Shown here: piece after piece, positions 37,610 to 48,353 of the stretch | Layout of the letters: each line of letters starts with the position of its first letter | Numbering within the stretch: the first letter of the stretch is position 1 | Assembly: GCF_039696035.1 (NCBI RefSeq) | Contig: NZ_CP155567.1 | Coordinates: 558,001 to 622,000, forward strand | Reading direction: 5' to 3' | DNA: 64,000 bases | Origin: Microbulbifer sp. SAOS-129_SWC | Lineage (GTDB): Bacteria; Pseudomonadota; Gammaproteobacteria; Pseudomonadales; Cellvibrionaceae | The notes under the pieces: model-generated | Databases searched by the model: none | What the model was told of the DNA's origin: nothing | The model's input: the letters and a program-made list of their open reading frames with translations, nothing else | Made by a program: the position numbers and the translations under genes

Positions 37610-38245
37610 TCAGCGGGTTCCGTAGACCACCATCGTCTTGCCCTTCACCGATACCAGACCCTGTTCCTCCAGAGTCTTCAGTACGCGGCCGACCATTTCC
37701 CGCGAGCAGCCGACGATGCGACCAATTTCCTGGCGGGTGATCTTGATCTGCATACCTTCCGGGTGGGTCATCGCGTCCGGTTCGTTGCACAGATCCAGCA
37801 GGGTGCGCGCGACGCGGCCAGTGACGTCGAGGAACGCCAGGTCGCCGACCTTGCGGGTGGTGTTGCGCAGGCGGCCGGCCATCTGGGTGGCCAGCGAGAA
37901 CAGAAATTCCGGATGCTGACGGCTCAGCTCCTGGAATTTGGAATAGGAGATCTCCGCCACTTCGCACTCGGTCTTGGTGCGCACCCAGGCGCTGCGGGTA
38001 TCCTGATCGAACAGACCCATCTCGCCGAAGAAGTCGCCGTCATTCAGGTAAGCGACGATCATCTCGCGGCCTTCATCGTCCTCGATCAGCACGGTCACGG
38101 AGCCGCGCATGATGAAGTACAGGGACTCGCAGCGGTCGCCGGCATAGATGATCGTGCTCTTGGCCGGATAGCGGCGGCGGTGGCAGTGGGCCAGGAAGTC
38201 TTCGATATTACCGGTATTCATGGGTTCTTCTGTAGCAACCGTCAC
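37610..38245 (-). CDS. crp: cAMP receptor protein family regulator (Crp/Vfr)
   Basis: A 211-residue global regulator. The cyclic-nucleotide domain has FFGEMGLFD and [15 protein letters not shown], corresponding to the cAMP-binding Glu and Arg-Ser. The C-terminal winged helix has [22 protein letters not shown] as recognition helix, close to the Vfr/Crp form rather than Fnr. The start is GTG with AAGGAG at ideal spacing. It lies beside trpC and an OsmC-like gene, as vfr does in Pseudomonas aeruginosa. A weak Crp-like half-palindrome in its upstream region suggests self-control. Confidence 0.95.
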   Translation of the reverse strand: MTVATEEPMNTGNIEDFLAHCHRRRYPAKSTIIYAGDRCESLYFIMRGSVTVLIEDDEGREMIVAYLNDGDFFGEMGLFDQDTRSAWVRTKTECEVAEISYSKFQELSRQHPEFLFSLATQMAGRLRNTTRKVGDLAFLDVTGRVARTLLDLCNEPDAMTHPEGMQIKITRQEIGRIVGCSREMVGRVLKTLEEQGLVSVKGKTMVVYGTR

Positions 38246-38368
38246 GGATCTACTCCTTATAATTTTTACACTTGTGCCTGATCCCGACCAGGAAGCGCCA
38301 TAGCACTCGCTGATTATGGCGTTAATAACCTGTCCCCAACAGTGGCCGGGCCCGGCAAACGCTCACAT

Positions 38369-38384
38369 TGTGATGTGGACCACT
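38369..38384. promoter_or_regulatory. Weak candidate Crp site in the crp/osmC-like divergent region
   Basis: TGTGA TGTGGA CCACT matches TGTGA-N6-TCACA fully in the left half and 3 of 5 in the right. It lies about 125 bases upstream of crp and 197 upstream of the OsmC-like gene. The 335-base divergent region (38246-38580) otherwise has no gene I can support. Confidence 0.35.
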
Positions 38385-38580
38385 GTAATGGTGCCAATAT
38401 GGGCGTTACAGAGAGACCTTATAGCGTCTGCAGAGTTCAGTGGCAACCGCCCGATTTCACGATTTGGTATTGCCAATCGGCGACAGTAGATGCCGCCACT
38501 ATACCGTAAAACACTGTCGGGCTGATGACCGCAGTCTGTGTGTTAAGCTTCGCGCCCCCATAATGTGAAGGAGTTTGGTA

Positions 38581-38988
38581 ATGCAGGGCAAAGTTACCTG
38601 GGTAGATGGTCTCACGTTTGTCGGCGAATCCGGCAGTGGGAACTCTGTGGTCATGGAAGGGGGTGTCAAGAATAACGGCATCCGGCCGATGGAGATGATT
38701 CTGCTGGGGGTGGGTGGTTGTGCCTCCTACGACGTGGTCAGCATTTTGCAGAAGGCGCGCCAGGAGGTGATCTCCTGTCACTGCGAATTGAACGGCGAAC
38801 GCCCGGACACTACGCCGGCGCCCTTTTCCCGTATCGAGATGGAGTTCGTCGTGCGTGGCCGCGGTATCAAGGAGGCGCAGGTGAAGCGCGCGGTGGAGCT
38901 GTCTGCAGACAAGTACTGCTCGGCGTCGATCATGCTGAAAAACGCCGGTGTTGAAATCGTGCACAGCTACCGCATCGAAGAGATCTGA
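38581..38988 (+). CDS. OsmC/Ohr family protein
   Basis: A 135-residue protein of the OsmC fold. VGGCASYDVVSILQK carries the first reactive cysteine and SADKYCSASIML the second, the pair that reduces organic hydroperoxides in OsmC and Ohr. The GIRPMEMILLGVGGC segment is typical of the YhfA-type subgroup, which is found next to crp in many gammaproteobacteria. AGGAG precedes the ATG at 38581 at 7-base spacing. It is divergent from crp and may be under its control. Confidence 0.9.
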   Translation: MQGKVTWVDGLTFVGESGSGNSVVMEGGVKNNGIRPMEMILLGVGGCASYDVVSILQKARQEVISCHCELNGERPDTTPAPFSRIEMEFVVRGRGIKEAQVKRAVELSADKYCSASIMLKNAGVEIVHSYRIEEI

Positions 38989-39016
38989 TCCGGCGCTGCG
39001 CGCACCCCGAGCACTG

Positions 39017-39661
39017 CTAGATCTTATAGCTGGCCGAGGTCATCACCTTGGAGACCAGTGTCATCACGCCTTTCAGCGGCGCCGGGAAACGTGCGCCGCC
39101 GGCCGCCAGGGCGGCGTGGCCGTGTTCCTCTTCGTCCACCAGCATCTGCTCGACCACCGCACGGCTCCTGCGGTCCTCCGCCGGCAGGTGTTGCAGGTGG
39201 CTCTCCAGATGCTTGCACACCTGCTCCTCGGTAGCGGCGACAAAACCGAGACTGATCCGGTCACTGACCTTGCCGGCGGCGGCGCCGAGACCGAACGACA
39301 GGCCGTACCAGAGCGGGTTCAGCAGGCTCGGCCGGCTGTCGAGCTCCCGCAGGCGCTGTTCGCACCAGGCCAGGTGATCGATTTCCTCGTCCGCAGCCTG
39401 CTCCATCTCACCGCGCACTTCCGGCAGTTTGGCGGTCAGCGCCTGGCCCTGGTAGAGGGCCTGGGCGCAGACCTCACCGCTGTGATTGACGCGCATCAGG
39501 CCGGCCGCGTGGCGGCGCTCGGCATCGCTGAGTTCGGTCTCCGCCTCGCTTTTACCCGGTGACGGCCGCGCATGGCACGGCGCGCCGGGGCTCAGAGTGC
39601 GCAGCGCGCGGTCCGCCTGCAGCAGCAATCGATCGAGGCCAGTCAGTTTGCGTTCGCTCAC
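39017..39661 (-). CDS. coq7: 2-octaprenyl-3-methyl-6-methoxy-1,4-benzoquinol hydroxylase, Coq7 type
   Basis: A 214-residue di-iron hydroxylase that acts in the last part of ubiquinone synthesis. The ferritin-like iron ligands appear in [39 protein letters not shown] and [10 protein letters not shown]. The start is taken at GTG 39659-39661 ([23 protein letters not shown]), where homologues begin and AAGGA lies upstream; the longer frame is not supported. It is a Coq7-type enzyme rather than UbiF, as in pseudomonads. It is convergent with the OsmC-like gene and followed upstream by purD on the same strand. Confidence 0.94.
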   Translation of the reverse strand: MSERKLTGLDRLLLQADRALRTLSPGAPCHARPSPGKSEAETELSDAERRHAAGLMRVNHSGEVCAQALYQGQALTAKLPEVRGEMEQAADEEIDHLAWCEQRLRELDSRPSLLNPLWYGLSFGLGAAAGKVSDRISLGFVAATEEQVCKHLESHLQHLPAEDRRSRAVVEQMLVDEEEHGHAALAAGGARFPAPLKGVMTLVSKVMTSASYKI

Positions 39662-39704
39662 AAAAGATATCCTTGTTGCCGAAGTGGGGCGCGCGGTATG
39701 TCTA

Positions 39705-41000
39705 TCAGCTGGCCGTGGCTTCCTCGCGCGCAATGGCGCGATAGCCGATGTCCTTGCGGAAGAAAACACCGTCCCAGTGGATCGCCTTGGCCGCCTGGTA
39801 GGCATTGGCCTGGGCTTCGGCGACCGTATCGCCGAGGGCGGTGGCGCAGAGTACGCGACCGCCACTGGTCACCACGCGTTCGCCGTCCAGCGCCGTACCC
39901 GCATGGAAGACCTTGGCGTTGTCGCTGTCGGCGCGGTCGAGGCCGGTGATGGCATCGCCCTTGCGGTAGCTGCCGGGATAGCCGTTGGCGGCGAGTACTA
40001 CGCCGAGGGCCGGGCGGGAGTCCCACTCGGCGCTGATCTGGTCGAGGCGCTTGTCCAGGGCCGCCTGGCACAGCTCCACCAGGTCGGACTTGAGGCGCAT
40101 CATGATCGGCTGGGTCTCCGGATCGCCGAAGCGGCAGTTGTACTCGATCACCTTGGGTGCACCGTCGGCGTCGATCATCAGGCCCGCGTAGAGGAAGCCG
40201 GTGTAGGGCATGCCCTCGGCGGCCAGACCTTTGACGGTCGGTTCGATGACCTCGGCCATGATGCGCTGGTAGACGCTGTTGGTAACCACCGGCGCCGGTG
40301 AGTAGGCGCCCATACCGCCGGTATTGGGGCCGGTATCGCCGTCGCCGACGCGTTTGTGGTCCTGGCTGGTGGCCATCGGCAGTATGTTTTCGCCGTCCAC
40401 CATGACGATGAAGCTGGCTTCCTCGCCCGTCAGAAACTCCTCGATCACCACGCGGCAGCCCGCGTCGCCGAAGGCGTTGCCGGACAGCATGTCGCGCACC
40501 GCGAGTTCTGCCTGCTGTTCGGTCTCGGCCACGATCACGCCCTTGCCGGCGGCCAGGCCGTCGGCCTTGACCACGATGGGAGCACCCATCTGGTGGATAT
40601 AGGCGATTGCCGGCTCGATCTCGGTGAAATTGCGGTAGGCGGCAGTGGGGATCTGTTGGCGCTCGAGGAAGTCCTTGGTGAAGGCTTTGGAGCCCTCCAG
40701 CTGGGCGGCGTCCTTGCTGGGGCCGAAGATGGCCAGGCCGCGGCCGTTGAAGAAGTCGACGATGCCGTCCACCAGTGGTGCCTCGGGGCCGACAATGGTC
40801 AGCTCGACGTCGTTGTCCTCGGCGAATTCCGCCAGCGCGGAGAAGTTGTCGACGCCGATGGCGACGTTCTGCAGTTTGGGCTCCCGTGCGGTGCCGGCGT
40901 TACCCGGCGCCACGAAGACGGTGTCGACAGCGGGGTTCTGGGCCACTTTCCAGGCCAGGGCGTGCTCGCGGCCGCCAGCGCCGATTACCAATACATTCAT
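39705..41000 (-). CDS. purD: Phosphoribosylamine-glycine ligase
   Basis: A 431-residue ATP-grasp ligase for the second step of purine synthesis. [19 protein letters not shown] opens the family, [14 protein letters not shown] and [16 protein letters not shown] bind ATP and substrate, and [12 protein letters not shown] is a diagnostic metal-binding motif. The ATG at 40998-41000 is used, with GGGGGAA upstream. It is 215 bases downstream of purH and likely co-transcribed; the gap has no gene. FGAR synthesis and the final IMP steps are thus encoded together, as in many gammaproteobacteria (purHD). Confidence 0.97.
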   Translation of the reverse strand: MNVLVIGAGGREHALAWKVAQNPAVDTVFVAPGNAGTAREPKLQNVAIGVDNFSALAEFAEDNDVELTIVGPEAPLVDGIVDFFNGRGLAIFGPSKDAAQLEGSKAFTKDFLERQQIPTAAYRNFTEIEPAIAYIHQMGAPIVVKADGLAAGKGVIVAETEQQAELAVRDMLSGNAFGDAGCRVVIEEFLTGEEASFIVMVDGENILPMATSQDHKRVGDGDTGPNTGGMGAYSPAPVVTNSVYQRIMAEVIEPTVKGLAAEGMPYTGFLYAGLMIDADGAPKVIEYNCRFGDPETQPIMMRLKSDLVELCQAALDKRLDQISAEWDSRPALGVVLAANGYPGSYRKGDAITGLDRADSDNAKVFHAGTALDGERVVTSGGRVLCATALGDTVAEAQANAYQAAKAIHWDGVFFRKDIGYRAIAREEATAS

Positions 41001-41215
41001 GTTCAATTCCCCCTGAGTCGGCCGTTGTGTTCCGTTAGATGGGCTATTTTAGCCCGGAAATGTTGCGGACATGAAAAAGCCGGCCCAATCGGCGTAATGC
41101 TGTTCATTTACGGGTTTCGGTGCCCGGCATTGCTGCCTTCGCGGGTACTAGCGCTAAATGAATGACATCAGGCTCTATCGGTGCCGGCCTTTCACTGTGG
41201 ATACTCGATACCCAA

Positions 41216-42808
41216 TCAGTGACGGAAGTGACGCATGCCGGTGAAGACCATGGCCATGTCGTGCTCGTCCGCGGCGGCGATGGTCTCTTCGTCGCGCATG
41301 GAGCCGCCCGGCTGGATCACCGCGCGCACACCTACCTTGGCAGCGTTGTCGATACCGTCGCGGAACGGGAAGAAGGCGTCAGACGCCATCACCGAGCCCT
41401 TGACCTCCAGGCCGGCGTGCTCGGCCTTGATGGCGGCGATGCGCGCGGAGTTGACGCGGCTCATCTGGCCGGCGCCGACGCCGATGGTGCGGCCGTCCTT
41501 GCCGTAGACAATGGCGTTCGACTTGACGAACTTGGCCACTTTCCAGGTGAACAGCAGGTCGCGGATTTCCTCTTCAGTGGGCTGGCGCTTGGTCACGACT
41601 TTCAGGTCGGCAGCGGTAATGACGCCGTTGTCGCGATCCTGCACCAGCAGGCCGCCGTTGACGCGTTTGTAGTCCAGCGCGGGGGCGCGCTCGGCGGCCC
41701 ACTGGCCGCACGCCAGCAGGCGTACGTTTTTCTTCTCGGCCACGGCCGCCACCGCTTCTGCGGACACCGACGGGGCGATGATCACCTCGACAAACTGGCG
41801 CGCGACGATGGCTTTCGCGGTTTCGCCGTCCAGCTCGCGGTTGAAGGCGATGATGCCGCCGAAGGCGGATTCGCTGTCGGTGGCGAAGGCCAGATCGTAA
41901 GCCTTGCCGATAGTGTCGGCGACCGCCACACCACAGGGGTTGGCGTGCTTGACGATCACACAGGCGGGCTCGTCATAGGCTTTGACGCACTCCAGCGCTG
42001 CGTCGGTGTCGGCGATATTGTTGTAGGACAGTTCCTTGCCCTGCAGCTGCTCGGCGGTGGCGATGCTGGCCTCGGCCGGCTCGGCCTCGGTGTAGAAAGC
42101 GCTTTTCTGGTGGGGGTTTTCGCCGTAGCGCAGGTCCAGCTTCTTGATGAACTGGCTGTTGAAGGTGCGCGGGAATGCCTGCTTTTCGCCATTCTCAATC
42201 GCGCCGGCGCCCGTGGCGATACAACCCAGATAGTTGGCGATGGCGCCGTCGTAACCGGCAGTGTGCTCGAAAGCCTTGACCGCCAGATCAAAGCGGCTGG
42301 CGTGGCTGAGCTTGCCATCGTTGTCGTTCATCTCGGCGATGATGCCGTCGTAATCGGTCGCGTTGACCACAATTGCCACATCTTTGTGGTTCTTGGCCGC
42401 GGCGCGCACCATGGTCGGGCCGCCGATATCGATATTCTCGATGGCGTCCTCGAGCGAGCAGTCGGGCTTGGCCACGGTCTGCGCGAACGGGTAGAGGTTG
42501 ACCACGACCATGTCGATCGGGGTGATGCCGTGCTCTGACATGACGCTGTCGTCGGTGCCGCGGCGGCCGAGGATGCCGCCGTGGACTTTCGGATGCAGGG
42601 TTTTGACACGCCCGTCCATCATCTCGGGGAAGCCGGTGTAGTCGGAGACTTCCACCACCGGGATGCCGGCGGCTTTCAGCTGGCGGTGGGTACCGCCGGT
42701 GGAGAGGATTTCCACGCCCATGGCGGAGAGCTGTTGCGCGAATGAAACTATTCCGCTTTTGTCCGAAACGCTGATCAGCGCGCGGCGAATCGCTACCTTG
42801 TCAGTCAT
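41216..42808 (-). CDS. purH: Bifunctional AICAR transformylase / IMP cyclohydrolase
   Basis: A 530-residue enzyme that catalyses the last two steps to IMP. The N-terminal MGS-like cyclohydrolase domain has [18 protein letters not shown] and the C-terminal transformylase domain has [25 protein letters not shown] and [11 protein letters not shown]. The ATG at 42806-42808 ([11 protein letters not shown]) matches the family start; an upstream extension is not conserved. Length matches homologues. It is preceded on the same strand by fis and followed by purD. Confidence 0.97.
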   Translation of the reverse strand: MTDKVAIRRALISVSDKSGIVSFAQQLSAMGVEILSTGGTHRQLKAAGIPVVEVSDYTGFPEMMDGRVKTLHPKVHGGILGRRGTDDSVMSEHGITPIDMVVVNLYPFAQTVAKPDCSLEDAIENIDIGGPTMVRAAAKNHKDVAIVVNATDYDGIIAEMNDNDGKLSHASRFDLAVKAFEHTAGYDGAIANYLGCIATGAGAIENGEKQAFPRTFNSQFIKKLDLRYGENPHQKSAFYTEAEPAEASIATAEQLQGKELSYNNIADTDAALECVKAYDEPACVIVKHANPCGVAVADTIGKAYDLAFATDSESAFGGIIAFNRELDGETAKAIVARQFVEVIIAPSVSAEAVAAVAEKKNVRLLACGQWAAERAPALDYKRVNGGLLVQDRDNGVITAADLKVVTKRQPTEEEIRDLLFTWKVAKFVKSNAIVYGKDGRTIGVGAGQMSRVNSARIAAIKAEHAGLEVKGSVMASDAFFPFRDGIDNAAKVGVRAVIQPGGSMRDEETIAAADEHDMAMVFTGMRHFRH

Positions 42809-42980
42809 AGCAGTTGGTCCGTCTGAAGTGTCTGAAACGGGTATAACCCGGCTGCAATGCCGGGTAAGGCCGCCAGCGGTGCCGACAGCCTCGGGATGCA
42901 AACAATTGGACTGGCAATCCGGTTTTACTGGTGGCGTCCCGATGGGGCTCCAGGGAGAGAACCGGCCGCCAGCAAATAGC

Positions 42981-43010
42981 GAGGGGGGATGAGTGACCCC
43001 ATCCCCCCTC
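42981..43010. terminator. Strong hairpin between fis and purH
   Basis: GAGGGGGGATG and CATCCCCCCTC form a perfect 11-base stem around an 8-base loop. The T-run follows on the plus strand only (ATTTTT), where no gene ends. On the minus strand the following sequence is not T-rich. It may slow or regulate readthrough from dusB-fis to purH, or stabilise the fis mRNA 3' end. Confidence 0.55.
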
Positions 43011-43033
43011 AGATTTTTCGGCCGCAGGTGTTG

Positions 43034-43342
43034 TTACAGCAGTCCGTAGCGCTTCAGCTTCTTGCGCAGGGTGCCGCGGTTCAGCCCCAGCAGCTGGGCC
43101 GCGCGCGTCTGGTTGTGGCGGGTGTATTTCATCACCACTTCCAGCATAGGCGCTTCGATCTCGGACAGCACCATGTCGTAGACATCGGTGACCATCTGTC
43201 CATCCAGGTGGCGGAAGTAGTTTTCCATCGCCTGTTCGACGGCGTCCCGCAGGGACTGCTGCTGCGGCTGTGCCAGCTGCGTCTGCCCCCCGCTGGATAC
43301 CTCTTCGCTGCCGGTATCCGGAATCAATGCTTCGTTATTCAT
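43034..43342 (-). CDS. fis: DNA-binding protein Fis
   Basis: A 102-residue nucleoid protein. The C-terminal half, from [36 protein letters not shown], is nearly invariant in gammaproteobacterial Fis and holds the HTH. The beta-hairpin arms and helix A lie before it. It bends DNA and activates rRNA and other growth-linked promoters. Its start overlaps the dusB stop by four bases, the conserved dusB-fis arrangement. Confidence 0.97.
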   Translation of the reverse strand: MNNEALIPDTGSEEVSSGGQTQLAQPQQQSLRDAVEQAMENYFRHLDGQMVTDVYDMVLSEIEAPMLEVVMKYTRHNQTRAAQLLGLNRGTLRKKLKRYGLL

Positions 43343-44337
43343 GCCGCTTGTGCCCCTCTCGTTATTCGGCGTTCAAACCACGCGTGAACGCTGGCATGTT
43401 GTGCTTCTGCGCATTCCAATTGGAAAAAGGTCTGGCGAAAGGACTCGCTCCCCGCGAGTGTCTTCAGGTACCAACCCACATGTTTGCGGGCGATACGGAC
43501 CCCCATCATTTCACCGTAGAAACGGTGCAATTCGCCCAAATGGGCGAGCAAATACTCCCTGACTTCTTCCAGTGAGGGTTCGGGCAGCCGCTCCCCGGTG
43601 GCGAGGTAGTGGGCGATTTCCCGAAAAATCCATGGCCGTCCCTGTGCTGCACGGCCGATCATGACGGCAGCTGCGCCGGTGTAGTCGAGCACCTCGCGGG
43701 CCCGCTCTGCACTGGTAATGTCCCCGTTGGCGAAAACCGGAATTTTCACCCTGGATACAATCTCGGCAATGGTATCGAATTCGGCCTGACCGCGATACCC
43801 GCAGGCGCGGGTGCGGCCGTGCACTGCGAGCGCTGCGATACCAATGTCTTCGGCCATTCTGGCCACGGTGACCCCGTTGCGAGAATCCGGGCACCAGCCG
43901 GTGCGGATTTTCAGGGTTACCGGTACTGAGACGGACTGGACCACGGCTTCCAGAATCTCCGCGACCAGTTTTTCGTCGCGCAGCAGGGCCGACCCCGCCG
44001 CCTTCTTGCAAACTTTCTTTGCCGGGCAGCCCATGTTGATATCAATGATCTGGGCGCCGCGCTTGACGTTCTCCCGCGCTGCCTCGGCCATCATCTCCGG
44101 GTCGCCGCCGGCGATCTGCACCGAGATAGGCGCTGTTTCGCCACCGTGATCCAGGCGCAGCCGTGACTTGCGACTGTTCCACAGTCGCGTGTCCGAGGTC
44201 ACCATCTCCGAGACCACCAGACCCGCGCCCAGGCGCCGGCACAGCTGGCGAAACGGGCGGTCGGTGACACCGGCCATCGGCGCCAGGATTACCGGGTTGC
44301 CGATAATATAGGGGCCTATAGCGATGTCGCTGGACAA
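43339..44337 (-). CDS. dusB: tRNA-dihydrouridine synthase B
   Basis: A 332-residue flavoprotein that reduces U17 in the tRNA D-loop. [20 protein letters not shown] opens the family, [19 protein letters not shown] holds the catalytic Cys, and [20 protein letters not shown] and [12 protein letters not shown] bind FMN. I place the start at TTG 44335-44337 ([10 protein letters not shown]) because GGAG precedes it by 6 bases and homologues begin there with about 332 residues. GTG at 44349 is the alternative. The stop overlaps fis. Confidence 0.94.
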   Translation of the reverse strand: MSSDIAIGPYIIGNPVILAPMAGVTDRPFRQLCRRLGAGLVVSEMVTSDTRLWNSRKSRLRLDHGGETAPISVQIAGGDPEMMAEAARENVKRGAQIIDINMGCPAKKVCKKAAGSALLRDEKLVAEILEAVVQSVSVPVTLKIRTGWCPDSRNGVTVARMAEDIGIAALAVHGRTRACGYRGQAEFDTIAEIVSRVKIPVFANGDITSAERAREVLDYTGAAAVMIGRAAQGRPWIFREIAHYLATGERLPEPSLEEVREYLLAHLGELHRFYGEMMGVRIARKHVGWYLKTLAGSESFRQTFFQLECAEAQHASVHAWFERRITRGAQAA

Positions 44338-44533
44338 CGGGAGCTCCACTCGGGCATCAAAAAAGAGGCGCCTATGATAGCGGCTGCCCCGACGTTGGAA
44401 AAGCGAAAAAGCGCGCAAGTTGGTTGTCTGCTGCGCGTTTAGCCTGTCGATTGCGCAGTTTTGGTGACTTCCCGCGCCATTTACGCGTGTGAATGAGGCG
44501 TTAAATAGCGCGGAAATTCGCCGATCGAGTGCG

Positions 44534-45724
44534 TCAGCGAACGATATGCAGCTCGTAGTTGACCGCATCGCTGCCCGGGTCGGCAATCTCGATGGCAATA
44601 TGCACCGGGTTGCCGCTCGGCATCAGCTTGCGCCCGGCCAGCTCCCCGCGCAGATACTCGCGCGGCGTGAACCTGCGGCTGGCCACCGGCTGGTTCTTGA
44701 GGTCGCTGAACTCGAGCTGCAGGGTCGGAAAGGGCTGCGGGTAGGCGGCGGTATTCAGCAGCACGGCGTCAACCACCAGCGCGCCGGCGACTTTCGGGTG
44801 GCTGCGCACCACCAGGTTGGCGGTGTGAATCGCCTGCAGATCCACCATTTCCGGCAGGCGGCAGTGCAGCAGTGGACACACGCGCGCGTAGAGTGAGCGC
44901 CACGGCTGGCGCTTGCTCAGGGTGTCGAAACGGAAATAGGCCACCTGGGCGGCCAGGGCCGCCGCCAGCAGCAGTGCCAGCAGCGCCCACAGCCAGCCGG
45001 GCAGGCGCCGGTCGCGGCGCGGCTGCCAGCTGACCTCCAGCGGCGCGGGCTCGATGGAACTGAGCAGCTGTTCGCGCGAGGGGGTGGCACTCGCGTGGCG
45101 CTCGCCGGTTGGCTCCACTGGTGGGGGCGTATGGCCGCGCTCCGGCACAATGGGATCATCGACGCTGGCGGTGACGGCGTCGTCATCCCAGTCCGCCGAC
45201 AGCGCCGGTTCACGTTGCGGTGGCGGTTCCGGTTGCTCGCCGGCCCAGAGATCCTGGTCATCCCAGGCGGGTGTCAGCGCGGCGCTGTCATCGTGTTCGT
45301 CGTCTTCACTGTCATCGCCTGCGCTGTCCTCTGCATCACCGGCGGTGACTTCCGGCGCCTGGGCGATTTCCTGCCACTGGTTGTCGCCGAAGGCTTCGCC
45401 GATCAGTGGTTCGTCGTCGCTGCTGTCGTTGATCGCAATGTCGTCGTCGGTGTCCACGGCCATGGTCGGGGGCGCGGGACGCTCATTGTCTTCTTCGCCC
45501 TCCAGCTCGATATCGTCGTGGATCAGAAAATCGTCGTCTTCCAGCAGGGCTTCCAGGTCTCGCTCGGCGGCCGGATCGCTGTCGGTGAAGACGATATTCT
45601 CGTCGGCGCGAAAGACCTGCAGGCAGGAACCGCAGCGCACCGCACCGCGGGCGGCGCGCAGCTGCTGTTCGTTGACGTGAAACGAGGTGCTGCAATGGGG
45701 GCAGCGGGTAACCAGTTGCGACAT
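44534..45724 (-). CDS. Zinc-ribbon, DUF3426 single-pass membrane protein
   Basis: A 396-residue protein. The N-terminal MJ0042-type zinc ribbon has cysteines 8, 11, 31 and 34. A long acidic, low-complexity middle (about residues 45-200, rich in Asp, Glu and Ser) follows. A single TM helix lies near 240-258 (WLWALLALLLAAALAAQVAYF) and a C-terminal DUF3426 domain would lie in the periplasm. The family lies beside prmA and dusB in pseudomonads and relatives. Function is unknown; a metal-dependent regulatory or envelope role is only speculation. Confidence 0.9.
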   Translation of the reverse strand: MSQLVTRCPHCSTSFHVNEQQLRAARGAVRCGSCLQVFRADENIVFTDSDPAAERDLEALLEDDDFLIHDDIELEGEEDNERPAPPTMAVDTDDDIAINDSSDDEPLIGEAFGDNQWQEIAQAPEVTAGDAEDSAGDDSEDDEHDDSAALTPAWDDQDLWAGEQPEPPPQREPALSADWDDDAVTASVDDPIVPERGHTPPPVEPTGERHASATPSREQLLSSIEPAPLEVSWQPRRDRRLPGWLWALLALLLAAALAAQVAYFRFDTLSKRQPWRSLYARVCPLLHCRLPEMVDLQAIHTANLVVRSHPKVAGALVVDAVLLNTAAYPQPFPTLQLEFSDLKNQPVASRRFTPREYLRGELAGRKLMPSGNPVHIAIEIADPGSDAVNYELHIVR

Positions 45725-45860
45725 GCGAATTGATCGATTTTTATCGGGTGGCCAAGTGTATCAGCGCGCCGCGCCACGGCGAAGTGAGTGTTCGCCACTG
45801 TGTGGCGCGTGTCCGCACGCGGCGGCTATCCGGGCGGCGGTCATGCCGCCAGTCAGTTGC

Positions 45861-46742
45861 TCAGCGTACGCGGGTGCCAGACAGGCGTGCCCAGTCGTCG
45901 AGCTGGCCGTCTTCGTCGAAGTCGATCTGCTCACGGTAGGCGGCCTTGACCGCCTCGGCCTGGGAGGCGAGCACGCCGGACAGGCATATGCGCCCGCCCA
46001 CGCGGGTCAGCGCGATCAACTGCGGTGCCAGTTCCACCAGTGGGCCGGCGAGGATATTGGCCAGCATGATGTCCGCGGGCTCTGCGGGCATCTGCTCCGG
46101 CAGGTAGACCGGGAAGCGCGCCGGATCCAGGCTGTTGCGCTGGGCATTGTCGCGGCTGGCCACCAGTGCCTGCGGATCGATGTCGGTGCCCACGGCGCGT
46201 TCGGCGCCGAGCAGCAGGGCGCCGATACCGAGAATCCCGGAGCCGCAGCCGAAATCGATCGCGCTCTTGCCCGCCAGTGGTTCCCGCGCCAGCCACTGCA
46301 GGCACAGGAAGGTGGTGGGGTGGGTGCCGGTGCCGAAGGCGAGGCCGGGATCGAGCAGCAGGTTGACGGCATCCGGCTCGGGCGGCTCGCACCAGCTCGG
46401 GCAGATCCACAGGTTGTCGCCGCACTGGATGGGTTTGTAGTGGCTCATCCACTCGCGCTCCCAGTCCTTGTCCTCGAGCTGCTCCCAGCGGGCGTTGGGT
46501 AGCAGTTCGCACAGGAAGGAGGCGGCCTTGGCTTCGGTCACGGCGGTGTCCACTGCGGCGTCGAACAGTCCGGTGATGCGGGTGTTGTCCCACAGCGGCG
46601 TCTCGCCCAGGCCCGGCTCCAGAATCGGCTGGTCCGCATTGTCCTGCAGGGTCACGGATACGGCGCCGGCAAATAGCAGGGCATCCTCGATTTTTTCAGC
46701 GTGTGCGCGGTCGGTGTCGACGCGGAGTTGGAGCCAGGGCAT
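45861..46742 (-). CDS. prmA: Ribosomal protein L11 methyltransferase
   Basis: A 293-residue SAM-dependent enzyme that trimethylates residues of L11. MPWLQLRVDTDRAHAEKIEDALL is the substrate-recognition domain. LLLDPGLAFGTGTHPTTFLCL is a highly specific PrmA motif, then AIDFGCGSGILGIGALLLGA binds SAM, with NILAGPLVELAP nearby. The start is set at ATG 46740-46742 by family alignment; the longer frame runs into a repeat. It lies between the DUF3426 gene and accC. Confidence 0.96.
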   Translation of the reverse strand: MPWLQLRVDTDRAHAEKIEDALLFAGAVSVTLQDNADQPILEPGLGETPLWDNTRITGLFDAAVDTAVTEAKAASFLCELLPNARWEQLEDKDWEREWMSHYKPIQCGDNLWICPSWCEPPEPDAVNLLLDPGLAFGTGTHPTTFLCLQWLAREPLAGKSAIDFGCGSGILGIGALLLGAERAVGTDIDPQALVASRDNAQRNSLDPARFPVYLPEQMPAEPADIMLANILAGPLVELAPQLIALTRVGGRICLSGVLASQAEAVKAAYREQIDFDEDGQLDDWARLSGTRVR

Positions 46743-46847
46743 GGTTAAGTGATCTGTTGATACTCGGTGTGGAAGGGCGCCTGTGAAGCGATTGGCTTGT
46801 CTGGGCTTGGCAATGTGCCGGTCGGTGAATGCCGCAGCGGCCCTGCT

Positions 46848-46942
46848 GCCGGGAGCCTTTCGCCAGACACGCTGTGAATACCTCCTTGTACGCTCTCCAC
46901 GGCCATCCATGGCCGTGAAAGGTCTGGCAAAAGGCTCCCGGC
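46848..46942. repeat. Intergenic long inverted repeat with inner palindrome
   Basis: A left arm of 21 bases (46848-46868, beginning GCCGGGAGCC) is matched at 20 of 21 positions by the reverse complement of the right arm (46922-46942). Between them CACGGCCAT-CC-ATGGCCGTG is a perfect 9-base palindrome at 46898-46917. The whole 95 bases would fold into a double hairpin, as RNA or as a cruciform. It fills most of the prmA-accC gap. It resembles a MITE or large REP, but no other copy is in the window. Confidence 0.75.
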
Positions 46943-46997
46943 ATCAGAGCCTGCGCGTCGGGTCCGCTTTTCTTTTCGAATCCCGAAGGGACGCAGC

Positions 46998-48338
46998 TTA
47001 CAGCCCCAGCTTCTTCTCAAGATAGTGAATATTCACTCCACCTTCGGCAAACGCCTCGTCCCGCACCAGTTCTTCCTGCAGCGGGATATTGGTTTTGATG
47101 CCGTCGACGATCAGCTCTGACAGGGCGACGCGCATGCGCGCCAGTGCCGATTTGCGGTCTTCCGCGTGGGTGATCACCTTGGCGATCATCGAGTCGTAGT
47201 TGGGCGGAATCGAGTAGCCGGAGTAGAGGTGCGAGTCTACGCGCACGCCCAGGCCGCCGGGGGCGTGGAAGTTGTTGACCTTGCCCGGGCAGGGGAAGAA
47301 GGTCTTCGGGTCCTCGGCGTTGATCCGGCACTCGAAGGCGTGGCCGCGGATGACGATGTCTTCCTGTTTGATCGACAGCTTCTCGCCGGCGCAGACACGG
47401 ATCTGCTCCTTGATCAGGTCGACACCGGTGACCATTTCGGTAACCGGGTGCTCTACCTGGATGCGGGTGTTCATCTCGATAAAGTAGAAGCGCTCGTCTT
47501 CGTACAGGAACTCGAAGGTACCGGCACCGCGGTAGCCAATGTCGACACACGCCTGCACGCAGGAGTCGTATACCCCCTGGCGCACATCGTCGGGAATGCC
47601 CGGCGCGGGTGCTTCCTCCAGCACTTTCTGGTGGCGGCGCTGCAGGGAGCAGTCGCGGTCACCCAGGTGGATGGCGTTGCCCTGGCCGTCGGACATCACC
47701 TGGATTTCCACGTGGCGCGGGTTCTGCAGGAACTTCTCCATATATACGGTGCTGTCGCCGAAGGCGGCACCGGCTTCGGACTTGGTCACCGAAATGGCAT
47801 TCAGCAGCGCCGCTTCGGTGTGCACCACGCGCATGCCGCGACCGCCGCCGCCGGCGGCGGCTTTGATGATTACCGGGAAGCCGATCTTCTTGGCAATTTC
47901 CAGGCAGCGGTCGCCATCCTCGGGCAGCGGGCCGTCGGAGCCGGGTACCGTCGGGACGCCGGCCTTTTTCATTGCGGCGATGGCGGAGACCTTGTCACCC
48001 ATCAGGCGGATGGTGTCGGCGTCGGGGCCGATAAAGGTGAATCCGCTTTTCTGAACCTGTTCGGCAAAATCGGCATTTTCCGCCAGGAAGCCGTAACCCG
48101 GATGTACCGCGATCGAGTCGGTGATCTCCATCGCGGAGACAATCGCGGGAATATTCAGGTAGCTCTGCGGCGACGGGTTGGGGCCGATACACACGGCTTC
48201 GTCTGCCAGGCGCACGTGTTTAAGGTCGCGGTCCACCTGCGAGTGCACCGCCACGGTGGTGATGTCCATCTCTTTACAGGCGCGCAGGATACGCAGTGCA
48301 ATCTCGCCGCGGTTGGCGATCAATATTTTATCAAACAT
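46998..48338 (-). CDS. accC: Acetyl-CoA carboxylase, biotin carboxylase subunit
   Basis: A 446-residue ATP-grasp enzyme that carboxylates biotin on AccB, the first half of malonyl-CoA formation. [22 protein letters not shown] opens the family. [24 protein letters not shown] (ATP loop), [37 protein letters not shown] and [12 protein letters not shown] are diagnostic. It is 16 bases downstream of accB, so the pair is one operon. Length matches Escherichia coli AccC. Confidence 0.97.
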   Translation of the reverse strand: MFDKILIANRGEIALRILRACKEMDITTVAVHSQVDRDLKHVRLADEAVCIGPNPSPQSYLNIPAIVSAMEITDSIAVHPGYGFLAENADFAEQVQKSGFTFIGPDADTIRLMGDKVSAIAAMKKAGVPTVPGSDGPLPEDGDRCLEIAKKIGFPVIIKAAAGGGGRGMRVVHTEAALLNAISVTKSEAGAAFGDSTVYMEKFLQNPRHVEIQVMSDGQGNAIHLGDRDCSLQRRHQKVLEEAPAPGIPDDVRQGVYDSCVQACVDIGYRGAGTFEFLYEDERFYFIEMNTRIQVEHPVTEMVTGVDLIKEQIRVCAGEKLSIKQEDIVIRGHAFECRINAEDPKTFFPCPGKVNNFHAPGGLGVRVDSHLYSGYSIPPNYDSMIAKVITHAEDRKSALARMRVALSELIVDGIKTNIPLQEELVRDEAFAEGGVNIHYLEKKLGL

Positions 48339-48353
48339 ACCAAGTCACCCCGC

